7,271 nucleotides of DNA from Oscillospiraceae bacterium (GTDB lineage: Bacteria > Bacillota > Clostridia > Oscillospirales > Ruminococcaceae). The notes under the pieces are model-generated. The model made no database searches, was not told the DNA's origin, and saw nothing but the letters and a program-made list of their open reading frames with translations. Where the stretch lies: assembly GCA_014796735.1 (NCBI GenBank), contig JAAVIG010000160.1, forward strand, positions 1 to 7,271, read 5' to 3'. Position numbers and translations under genes: made by a program. This document shows, in pieces, positions 1-5,295 of the stretch; positions within the stretch are counted from its first letter, which is position 1; every line of letters starts with the position of its first letter.

Positions 1-31
1 GTTGCATTTATATTTAGTTTTTTTACAGCTC

Positions 32-104
32 CCTTTAATCACAAGTTAACGTCTTGCAGCACGTGTCCAACATACTTTGGAAGGTCTCGTTAGAGACCGA
101 CAAA
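32..104. repeat. Intergenic repeat, copy 1 (short form)
   Basis: This unit has two blocks that recur downstream at 137-260. The first block (32-70, from CCTTTAATC to GTGTCCAA) matches 137-175 with one difference (C60 versus T165). The second block (74-104, from ACTTTGG to GACAAA) is identical to 230-260. Only three bases (CAT, 71-73) separate the blocks here, against 54 in copy 2. The second block forms a hairpin, GGTCTC-GTTA-GAGACC (83-98), inside an outer TTTG/CAAA stem. TCCAA (66-70) can also pair with TTGGA (77-81). No reading frame is evident. The function is unknown; it resembles dispersed structured intergenic repeats in general, and I do not recognise a named family. Confidence 0.8.
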
Positions 105-111
105 TGCAAAT

Positions 112-141
112 AAAAAAGGAACCCTTAAAAAGAGTTCCTTT
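112..141 (-). terminator. Rho-independent terminator of the surface protein gene
   Basis: Read on the minus strand, a 12-position stem, AAAGGAACTCTT with AAGGGTTCCTTT (115-141, one mismatch, AT-rich 3-base loop), runs directly into a T tract (complement of A112-A117). It lies about 125 bases past the stop codon of the gene ending at 267, with repeat copy 2 in between. Confidence 0.75.
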
Positions 142-260
142 AATCACAAGTTAACGTCTTGCAGTACGTGTCCAATAAGCGGTTTTGCGAAGCAAAATTT
201 CGGACAGCGTCCGAAAAGCTTGTTGGACGACTTTGGAAGGTCTCGTTAGAGACCGACAAA
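137..260. repeat. Intergenic repeat, copy 2 (long form with inserted segment)
   Basis: Same two blocks as copy 1 (137-175 and 230-260), but separated by 54 bases instead of 3. The extra segment folds on itself (see 170-228). The terminal hairpin GGTCTC-GTTA-GAGACC (239-254) is kept and has a 5-bp outer stem, CTTTG (231-235) with CAAAG (257-261). The copy lies immediately after the stop codon of the minus-strand surface protein gene, so it forms most of that gene's 3' untranslated region and precedes its terminator at 112-141. Confidence 0.8.
170..228. other. Predicted three-way-junction fold inside repeat copy 2
   Basis: An 11-bp closing stem pairs GTCCAATAAGC (170-180) with GCTTGTTGGAC (218-228), with a single wobble. 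It encloses two triloop hairpins: TTTTGC-GAA-GCAAAA (183-197) and TTTCGGAC-AGC-GTCCGAAA (198-216). Nearly every base between 170 and 228 is paired. The left arm begins in sequence shared with copy 1, and the rest is absent from copy 1. The compactness suggests selection as RNA or single-stranded DNA, but the role is unknown. Confidence 0.6.
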
Positions 261-266
261 GTTTAA

Positions 267-1406
267 TTACTTTCTCTTCTTAGCGATTACAACAGCACCG
301 CCAGCGAGAACTGCGACAGCAGCTACGATCGCTACGCCTTCAACACCTGTATCAGCGTTGTTCTTGTCAGCGGTAGCGGCAACATCAGTGTTGCCTGCGT
401 CAGCAACGGGAGCCTCAGCAGCGGCTTCAGTAGCAGCCTCTGTAGCGGCCTCGGTAACAGCTTCTTCTGTGGCAGCTTCAGTAGCAGCCTCAGTAGCGGC
501 TTCAGTAACAGCCTCTGTATCTTCGGTAGCTTCAGCTTCTTCTTCAGCAGCGGAAACATTGATTGTCAGCTCAACGGAATTGATGTTAGCGGTAGGAGCT
601 TCAATATAGTTGTCAGCCCAGATGTTGTAAAGAGCAAGGTCAAATACACCGTTATCGTTCAGGCCTTCGGGTGCACCGTCCATGATGGCAACCTCTTCGC
701 CGTTGATCTTCAAGGATTTGTATGTAACCTTAACGGGAACGATATCGGAAACGGAAGCATCGCCGTTCTCGGCAGCAACGTCCTTTACGTAAATTACGGT
801 CAAAGCGGAGGGAGCGATCTCAAGACCGGAAATGGAATAAGTATAGTCGCCTGCGCCTGTGATATTTACGCTGTCAGACTTAGCGGTAACCCATGTTACG
901 CTTTCGCCTACATAAAGAGCGGTTTCAAGATTAGCAGTGAAAGAAGCGCCTGTGTCTTCGTGAGCAACAACCTCAGAAGCATCTGCCTCAACTGTCCAGT
1001 TGATAGTGTACTCAACTCCGTCACCCTTGCTCAAGCAGAGGCAGAGTGCGGGATCATGTGTCTCACCTGCATCGTCAACAAAAGATTCAAGAAGAACATC
1101 TGTTAAGGTGTAGGAATTCTGATCACTCGGCTGAGACCAGCCGCCGTCTGTGTTGTTGTAGCCGATAACAAATGCTGTATCGCTTGTAAAAGTAATAGAT
1201 GTAACTGTGCTCGGATCAACATCACCGATTAAGTCACTTACAGGTTTGCCGCTGTCTCCGCCCATGATCCAGTCCTGTGTCCACCAGCTGGAATCGGAAA
1301 AGCTGTAAGAGCCCGAATGTGCAGCATCGGCAAAGGCACTTGTTGCCATAGCACTAACAGCCAAAGCAGCAGCTGCGGTGCTTGCCAAAATTTTCTTCAT
1401 CTTCAT
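267..1406 (-). CDS. Secreted, C-terminally anchored surface protein of unknown function
   Basis: A 379-aa protein. The start is the ATG at 1406: GGAGG (1415-1419) sits 8 bases upstream, and an in-frame TTG at 1421 is ruled out because that ribosome site would lie inside the coding region. Residues 1-26 are a signal peptide (MKMKK, Ala-rich core, predicted cleavage after TSAFA). Residues 27-285 are acidic, rich in Thr, Ser and Asp, with alternating hydrophobic stretches suggesting beta-sandwich domains: about 30-145 (WW at 41-42, Trp90) and 165-285. These resemble carbohydrate-binding or adhesion folds only in general character. Residues 288-333 are a Glu/Thr/Ala linker with TEAA repeats. The end (350-379) has NADTG, a hydrophobic helix and the basic tail KKRK, arranged like an LPXTG-type sorting signal but with Ala where NPXTG-type signals have Pro. 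The protein therefore probably stays at the membrane or wall. It is monocistronic, with its own promoter and terminator. Function unknown. Confidence 0.85.
   Translation of the reverse strand: MKMKKILASTAAAALAVSAMATSAFADAAHSGSYSFSDSSWWTQDWIMGGDSGKPVSDLIGDVDPSTVTSITFTSDTAFVIGYNNTDGGWSQPSDQNSYTLTDVLLESFVDDAGETHDPALCLCLSKGDGVEYTINWTVEADASEVVAHEDTGASFTANLETALYVGESVTWVTAKSDSVNITGAGDYTYSISGLEIAPSALTVIYVKDVAAENGDASVSDIVPVKVTYKSLKINGEEVAIMDGAPEGLNDNGVFDLALYNIWADNYIEAPTANINSVELTINVSAAEEEAEATEDTEAVTEAATEAATEAATEEAVTEAATEAATEAAAEAPVADAGNTDVAATADKNNADTGVEGVAIVAAVAVLAGGAVVIAKKRK
408..506 (-). repeat. TEAA-coding near-tandem repeat (12-nt period)
   Basis: Residues 301-333 of the surface protein are successive TEAA units with TEEAV and AEAP interruptions. 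The DNA shows a 12-nt period (variants of GCAGCTTCAGTA as read on the plus strand) with synonymous changes between units. It probably acts as a flexible, extended spacer between the folded part and the membrane anchor. Copy number could vary by slippage. The opposite strand also lacks stops here, which creates a false Ala/Ser-rich frame. Confidence 0.8.
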
Positions 1407-1449
1407 GAAAAATTCCTCCAATTTTTAATATAAGCAGTAGCTTACTTTT

Positions 1450-1478
1450 ATTATACCTCATACGGCGGAAAAATTCAA
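1450..1478 (-). promoter_or_regulatory. Sigma-A promoter of the surface protein gene
   Basis: On the minus strand, TTGAAT (1473-1478) is followed by a 17-base spacer and a perfect TATAAT (1450-1455). Transcription would start near 1443, giving a leader of about 37 bases that includes the GGAGG site (1415-1419). A weaker extended -10 element, TGG-TATACT (1543-1551), lies further upstream and could be a second start. Confidence 0.75.
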
Positions 1479-1526
1479 TTGGCATTTTCTCCAATATATA
1501 GGACAAATTCACGGAAAATTTGCCAA
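1479..1526. repeat. Imperfect inverted repeat just upstream of the -35 box
   Basis: TTGGCATTTTC (1479-1489) and GAAAATTTGCCAA (1514-1526) are inverted copies differing by two extra bases. The pair abuts the -35 hexamer of the surface gene promoter, a place where regulators often bind. No regulator can be named from this. Confidence 0.35.
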
Positions 1527-1649
1527 TATTTTTGCCGTTTACAGTATACCAAGTAGTCGGAAGCTACGGCTAAAAAGTTTCAGAACCGAATAGGAAATTT
1601 TTGTTAAAATTGACTATAAACGATATGGTCTGTCTGCCCTCATATATCA

Positions 1650-3068
1650 CTACTTTGATCTTGCCATTTTTATTATCTGTCCCAGCTTCAGCACGCTGCC
1701 CGAGTACAAAATAATATTTTCGTACACCTTAGCGACCAAAAGCATGGTAGCAAAGGTAAGCCCCGCCAGAATAACGGTTGAGACGATTATTTCCAATGTG
1801 CCGAGCTGACCTAAAATTATTGCCGAGGGCAGGGCGAAGGGTGACGAAATGGGAAGATACCTTGCTATAACCGTAAGAATGTTGGTGTTTGTCACCATTT
1901 CACCGCTTCCCGCCGCATAGCCCATGTCAAAGGCAGGCGGCAAATACGAAAGGAAAAATCCGATCACGCTTATCAAAGCAAGGGGCTGTATTCCGTTTGC
2001 AAGATCCTCGCTCCTGCTGATACCCGCGCCGATAAGAGCCGCAAGCAGAGCGTAAAACAGGAATCCCAACAGGAAAATTATCACGATCGCAATAATAGAA
2101 ACGGGGTCTAACAGTCCCGGCATAGCGTTCATCAGCTCCGTCTGCCAGCTCGAATCGGCGCTTTGAACGGCTTCACCTATCCCCTGCGCGGCTTCGGCAA
2201 GACCGCTTCCGCCCGCAGCGGTCACGGCAATAAGCGCGAAAATACCCACACCCGCGCCTACGACCGTGCCGATGATCAAAAGCTGCGTAATAACCACCAA
2301 CAGCATTGCGAAAACCTTTCCCGCAACTATCGCAAGAGGTCTTACGGAAGTGATCAGAAGCTCGATGACTCTTGAGGTTTTCTCCATAGCCACCGACTGA
2401 GCGATAATTTGTGCATAGCTTACTATAAACATAAACATAACTGCGGCTAACAGCATGGGCACGACTGTATTTAATATCTGTCTGATCTCGCTCGTTTCGT
2501 CGCCGTATATCAGCACCTCGCTTGAAACAGCCGTCTCCGCCAGCCCGATGTTTTCCTTTTCAACTCCAAGGCTTAACAGAAGCGATTCTTTAAACACCTC
2601 GGTGCATTCATACGCTAAATAGTTCATATAGTCATCGCTTACAAGCTCCTTGTTCTGCGGACGGTAGAGCTTTATGCTCACCCCTCCCGCTCCGTTCTCG
2701 GAGCCGTCTGCCGCATACCCGAGACAAATAACCGTCTCGGGTCTGTCTCCCGCCTTTACTTCCTCCTGCTTGCTTTCAAGCTCTTCGCCGCTCAGCTCCA
2801 CGCACTTCGCGTCGATCACCTCCGACAAGGCCCGATCATAGCCTCCGATATCGGTCTCATTATAAATATAAACGGTATCCACACCTTTAACCTCACCGTC
2901 ACCGCTGCCGAACACATCGCCCAATTCGGAAAAGGAAAGCACTCCCGCAAGCACAAACAGCGCGATTATCAGCACGCATACTATAATAGTGGAAGCAATA
3001 AAGCCTTTGGACTTCACCTGCTGCAAATAGGTGAATGCGAAAATCTGTTTCCAACCCTTGAATCTCAT
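1650..3068 (-). CDS. ABC-2 type exporter permease (NatB/YhaP-like)
   Basis: A 472-aa integral membrane protein, the membrane half of an exporter with the ATPase encoded just upstream. The two genes overlap by ATGA (3065-3068), and GGAGGGG (3076-3082) lies 7 bases before this ATG, so they are translationally coupled. The topology is that of the NatB/YhaP family. There is one N-terminal helix (about 23-45), a large extracytoplasmic domain (about 46-195), then roughly five to six helices between 200 and 450. Family-like segments are EKTSRVIELLITSVRP (229-244), at the entry to the second membrane domain, and LPISSPFALPSAI (405-417) near the end. An extra loop rich in Gly, Ala and Ser (285-312) sits between membrane segments. 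Family members export Na+, antibiotics or peptides, but the substrate cannot be read from this sequence. I see no convincing terminator between 1407 and 1649. Confidence 0.9.
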   Translation of the reverse strand: MRFKGWKQIFAFTYLQQVKSKGFIASTIIVCVLIIALFVLAGVLSFSELGDVFGSGDGEVKGVDTVYIYNETDIGGYDRALSEVIDAKCVELSGEELESKQEEVKAGDRPETVICLGYAADGSENGAGGVSIKLYRPQNKELVSDDYMNYLAYECTEVFKESLLLSLGVEKENIGLAETAVSSEVLIYGDETSEIRQILNTVVPMLLAAVMFMFIVSYAQIIAQSVAMEKTSRVIELLITSVRPLAIVAGKVFAMLLVVITQLLIIGTVVGAGVGIFALIAVTAAGGSGLAEAAQGIGEAVQSADSSWQTELMNAMPGLLDPVSIIAIVIIFLLGFLFYALLAALIGAGISRSEDLANGIQPLALISVIGFFLSYLPPAFDMGYAAGSGEMVTNTNILTVIARYLPISSPFALPSAIILGQLGTLEIIVSTVILAGLTFATMLLVAKVYENIILYSGSVLKLGQIIKMARSK

Positions 3069-3979
3069 TTATTTTCCCCTCCATTCGCCGAGTTTTCCAC
3101 ACGGTCTATAAATATCTCGTTAAGCGTAGGCTCTCTCAGCTCGAATTTTATCGGCGGCACTCCCGCGTCCAGCATTTTTTGCATAAGCATGTGCGCCTGC
3201 TTTTCCTCTTTAACGGTAAAGCACACTCCGTTGGGCGTATTCTCCTTCATCACTAACCCGCACTGCGATGCAAGCTCCATGAAATCACTGTCGGATTTGA
3301 CTAAAAGGTTAACTCTTCCCTCCGCCTTTTTGATTTGGTTCAGGTTGCCCTTAAGCACCGTCTTTCCTTTGTTCATTATGATTATATCGTCGCAGAATTC
3401 CTCTATAATATTCATTTGGTGACTTGACATTATGATAAATTTGTCCTTGGCGATCTCCTCACGGATAACCGACTTGAACAGATCGGCGTTTACGGGATCA
3501 AGTCCCGACAAAGGCTCGTCAAGCACCATCAGCTCGGGGTCACCGATAAGGGCCGCCGCAAGCTGTACCTTTTGCTGATTTCCCTTAGACAGCTGATCCG
3601 CGTTTTTGGTGCGGTATTCGTCGATCCCCAGCCTGCCGAACCAATAATCGATCTCCTTTTTAGCCTGACTTTTCTTTAATCCTTTAAGGGAAGCAAAAAA
3701 GTACATCTGAGTTATAATATTGATCTTGGGGTACAAGCCTCTGTCCTCCGCAAGGTAGCCGATACCGCCCTGCGCGGGCTTTATCTGTTCACCCTTCCAC
3801 CTGATCTCGCCGCTGTCCTTTGAAAGCATTCCGAGTATTATACGTATCGAAGTGGTTTTTCCCGCGCCGTTGGTGCCCAACAACGCGAAAACGCCCGAAT
3901 TGTTGAACTCGAAGCTTAAGCTCTCCACCGCTTTAAAGCTGCCGTAGCTTTTTGAAACATTTTCTACAGTAAGTGACAT
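3065..3979 (-). CDS. ABC transporter ATP-binding protein (NatA/YhaQ-like)
   Basis: The nucleotide-binding subunit that powers the permease encoded immediately downstream. It has 304 aa from the ATG at 3979, which begins with the family-typical MSLTVENVSKSYG. AAAGG is placed 8 bases before it. An ATG at 3997 (310 aa) has no ribosome site in front of it and is less likely. Numbering from 3979: Walker A GTNGAGKT (35-42, Thr where Pro is usual); Q-loop region YLAEDRGLYP (75-84), with Glu instead of Gln as in YhaQ-type proteins; signature LSKGNQQK (130-137) in place of LSGGQ; Walker B LMVLDEP (150-156); switch His in SSH (185-187). All catalytic elements are intact. The C-terminal section (about 220-304), ending in EPTLNEIFIDRV, is the DUF4162-like extension of this subfamily. 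It is the first gene of a two-gene operon with a strong promoter at 4043-4071. Confidence 0.93.
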   Translation of the reverse strand: MSLTVENVSKSYGSFKAVESLSFEFNNSGVFALLGTNGAGKTTSIRIILGMLSKDSGEIRWKGEQIKPAQGGIGYLAEDRGLYPKINIITQMYFFASLKGLKKSQAKKEIDYWFGRLGIDEYRTKNADQLSKGNQQKVQLAAALIGDPELMVLDEPLSGLDPVNADLFKSVIREEIAKDKFIIMSSHQMNIIEEFCDDIIIMNKGKTVLKGNLNQIKKAEGRVNLLVKSDSDFMELASQCGLVMKENTPNGVCFTVKEEKQAHMLMQKMLDAGVPPIKFELREPTLNEIFIDRVENSANGGENK

Positions 3980-4010
3980 TTCCTCCGCCTTTCCCATATT
4001 GCATATAATT

Positions 4011-4034
4011 GATAAAAAGATATTAATTTTTATC
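4011..4034. other. Hairpin or dyad in the leader of the ABC operon
   Basis: GATAAAAA (4011-4018) and TTTTTATC (4027-4034) form a perfect 8-bp inverted repeat around an 8-base loop. It starts only a few bases after the predicted transcription start (about 4036) of the minus-strand ABC operon, so it could be an operator or a leader hairpin. The stem is AT-only apart from its outermost pair, so it is thermodynamically weak. Confidence 0.4.
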
Positions 4035-4042
4035 TGTTATCC

Positions 4043-4071
4043 AGTATACCACTTGTTCCAATAAATGTCAA
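4043..4071 (-). promoter_or_regulatory. Sigma-A promoter of the ABC exporter operon
   Basis: On the minus strand, a perfect TTGACA (4066-4071), a 17-base spacer and TATACT (4043-4048). This is near consensus, so strong basal expression is expected unless it is repressed. The leader to the ATG at 3979 is about 55 bases. Confidence 0.85.
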
Positions 4072-4114
4072 TACGGTTTACGAAAATTTTTTAACATTTG
4101 CAGAAAAAGCTTGC

Positions 4115-4139
4115 GTTAAGTAAATATGATTTACTCAAC
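4115..4139. promoter_or_regulatory. Candidate operator: 25-bp dyad in the divergent intergenic region
   Basis: The core is AGTAAAT-ATG-ATTTACT (4119-4135). It extends outward through one mismatch to GTT (4115-4117) and AAC (4137-4139). It lies between the two divergent promoters, 43 bases from the -35 of the ABC operon and 25 bases from the -35 element of the rightward gene. This is the size and position expected of a dimeric regulator site. There is no T-run after it, so it is not a terminator. The binding protein is unknown. Confidence 0.45.
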
Positions 4140-4164
4140 ATTAAAAAATTTTTCCAAAAAAAGC

Positions 4165-4191
4165 TAAAGATTTTCATTTTTCTGCCGATAT
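4165..4191 (+). promoter_or_regulatory. Sigma-28 (FliA/SigD-type) flagellar promoter
   Basis: TAAA (4165-4168), exactly 15 bases, then GCCGATAT (4184-4191). The known consensus for the flagellar sigma factor is TAAA-N15-GCCGATAA, so 11 of 12 defined positions and the spacing agree. Transcription would start near 4198, about 54 bases before the ATG at 4252. An overlapping TATAAT (4189-4194) could serve sigma-A, but at the right distance there is only AAAGAT, a poor -35. Confidence 0.75.
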
Positions 4192-4199
4192 AATAAATG

Positions 4200-4223
4200 A
4201 GAAAATGTGAAGTGTCATTTTCT
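4200..4223 (+). other. Hairpin at the 5' end of the sigma-28 transcript
   Basis: AGAAAATG (4200-4207) pairs with CATTTTCT (4216-4223) over an 8-base loop. It begins within a few bases of the predicted transcription start and leaves the AAGGAGG site (4237-4243) free. A 5'-terminal hairpin of this sort could protect the mRNA; this is inference. Confidence 0.4.
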
Positions 4224-4251
4224 GTAAATCTTTAAAAAGGAGGATATATCG

Positions 4252-5043
4252 ATGAACGTTGGAAAAGTTGCGGAGTTTACGACCCCCACACCTGCCGCCA
4301 GCCCCAAGAGCACAGTTGAGCAGTCTGCAAAGAAGAACACCACCACTGCTGCCGACAGACCTCATACCGACAGATATGAGGAAAGATCCGAGGCTTCCTA
4401 CACCCCCGCCTACACCAAGGCTTCTCAAAAGACAAAGTCCGAGACCGAGTCTAACAAGAACAAGGGCATGGATATCCAGAAGCCCGCTTCTAAGGTTTCC
4501 ATGAAGAACGAAGCTTTCAAGAGCATGGTTGCGGATATTATCGGCAAACAGAGCGGTCTTGCATTCAACGCTATCATGAAGGACGCTGACAAGATCCAGA
4601 ACGGCACTATCAACGATTACTGGAGCGCGGATCAGACCGCACAGCGTATTTACGATTTTGCGCGTTCACTTGCGGGCGATGACGACAGCAAGCTTGAGAC
4701 CCTCAGAAAAGCTGTTCAGACCGGCTTCAAGCAGGCAGGCGCCACCATCAACAAGGACGGCAGCATAAGCGGACTTCCTTCTATCTGCGGAGATACCTAC
4801 AAGCAGGTAATGGACAAGTTTGACGACTGGGCTAAGGAATCCAAGGGCTCTTCTTCCACAAGCTCTTCTTCCAAGAGCGGAAGCACCTTCAAGCCCTCGG
4901 GCTACAGTGTTACCAACGATGAGAAAAAGGCTTATACAAAGCCCGGCAGCTCTTCGACAAGCAGCACAAGCTCTTCTTCGAACGACAACAAACCCTCCGG
5001 TTACAGTGTAACCAACGACGAGAAAAAGGCTTATAAGGGCTAA
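4252..5043 (+). CDS. Protein of unknown function, probable flagellar-regulon member
   Basis: A 263-aa protein. The start is well set by AAGGAGG (4237-4243), 8 bases before ATG. There is no signal peptide or membrane segment. Residues 1-78 are polar, rich in Thr, Ser, Lys and Pro, and probably disordered. Residues 79-196 look like a helical domain, with YWSADQTAQRIYDFARSLAG (123-142) and LPSICGDTYKQVMDKFDDWA (175-194). From memory, the Y-[FW]-x5-T-x2-RI-x2-FA pattern resembles a domain of unknown function (DUF5610-like) found in bacterial proteins; I could not check this. The tail (199-263) is Ser-rich and carries the peptide KPSGYSVTNDEKKAY twice. Codon choice (AAG, GAC, AAC, ATC, TTC) looks biased toward high expression more than in the neighbours. 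The sigma-28 promoter upstream is the only functional clue; it suggests a late motility gene or a substrate of the flagellar export system. No other flagellar gene is in the window. Single-gene unit followed by terminators. Confidence 0.85.
   Translation: MNVGKVAEFTTPTPAASPKSTVEQSAKKNTTTAADRPHTDRYEERSEASYTPAYTKASQKTKSETESNKNKGMDIQKPASKVSMKNEAFKSMVADIIGKQSGLAFNAIMKDADKIQNGTINDYWSADQTAQRIYDFARSLAGDDDSKLETLRKAVQTGFKQAGATINKDGSISGLPSICGDTYKQVMDKFDDWAKESKGSSSTSSSSKSGSTFKPSGYSVTNDEKKAYTKPGSSSTSSTSSSSNDNKPSGYSVTNDEKKAYKG
4891..5034 (+). repeat. Duplicated 15-residue C-terminal motif
   Basis: KPSGYSVTNDEKKAY is encoded at 4891-4935 (residues 214-228) and again at 4990-5034 (residues 247-261), 99 bases apart. 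The two DNA copies differ in five codons, all synonymous, so the duplication is not recent and the peptide seems to be under selection. Ser/Thr-rich spacers surround both copies. Confidence 0.9.
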
Positions 5044-5076
5044 GAGCATGTTTGCAAGCACGCTCCGATGTTTTTT
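5044..5076 (+). terminator. Possible first terminator after the sigma-28 gene
   Basis: Directly after the stop codon, GAGC (5044-5047) pairs with GCTC (5062-5065). After one mismatch a few inner pairs continue around TGCA. Six Ts follow at 5071-5076, after a 5-base gap. The stem is imperfect and the gap weakens the call; it would act in tandem with the next terminator. Confidence 0.35.
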
Positions 5077-5117
5077 CTCGGTAATTTTGTTTTTTAAAAA
5101 GCAAAAAATTGAATTGG

Positions 5118-5152
5118 GAGCTTTGTCCTTACGGGCAAGGCTCTTGATTTTT
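5118..5152 (+). terminator. Rho-independent terminator after the sigma-28 gene
   Basis: GAGCTTTGTCC (5118-5128) pairs with GGGCAAGGCTC (5133-5143), 11 bp with two wobbles and a TTAC loop. The run TTGATTTTT follows. It separates this gene from the phosphate transporter gene, which has its own promoter. Confidence 0.75.
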
Positions 5153-5190
5153 GATAAAAACCGTTATTATACCCATATTTCTGCCAAACC

Positions 5191-5240
5191 CGACAAAAAT
5201 TTTCTACACACAATTATGCTTTAACTTGTTGTCTTTGTCG
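5191..5240. repeat. Separated inverted repeat upstream of the phosphate transporter
   Basis: CGACAAA (5191-5197) and TTTGTCG (5234-5240) are perfect inverted copies. The right copy overlaps the end of the -35 hexamer. It could be a regulator site, but seven bases can recur by chance in AT-rich sequence. Confidence 0.25.
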
Positions 5241-5257
5241 AATTTTTCTGATATAAT
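5229..5257 (+). promoter_or_regulatory. Sigma-A promoter of the Na+/phosphate cotransporter gene
   Basis: TTGTCT (5229-5234, four of six consensus positions), a 17-base spacer and a perfect TATAAT (5252-5257). Transcription should start near 5264, giving a leader of about 32 bases. I see no clear Pho-box repeats, so phosphate control is not shown by sequence. Confidence 0.65.
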
Positions 5258-5295
5258 AACCTTGTGTAGATACAAAGAGGAAAGTAGGATTAAAA

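Noticed and set aside
2..109. An 8-bp inverted repeat (TTGCATTT at 2-9, AAATGCAA at 102-109) flanking repeat copy 1, as ends of a mobile element
   Set aside because: It is too short and AT-rich to distinguish from chance, does not flank copy 2, and shows no target-site duplication.
358..609. An Ala/Ser/Val-rich open frame on the plus strand
   Set aside because: It is the complement of the TEAA repeat region; the low-complexity composition removes stops on the other strand.
1407..1421. An upstream in-frame TTG start (MEEFF) for the surface protein
   Set aside because: It would place the GGAGG ribosome site inside the coding sequence. The ATG at 1406 has that site at ideal spacing and begins a canonical signal peptide.
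4666..5061. A 131-codon minus-strand open frame opposite the sigma-28 gene
   Set aside because: No ribosome site or promoter, unusual Cys/Arg-rich composition, and the plus-strand gene has strong signals.
5166..5171. A minus-strand TATAAT upstream of the phosphate transporter as a leftward promoter
   Set aside because: There is no acceptable -35 at usual spacing and no minus-strand gene to serve.
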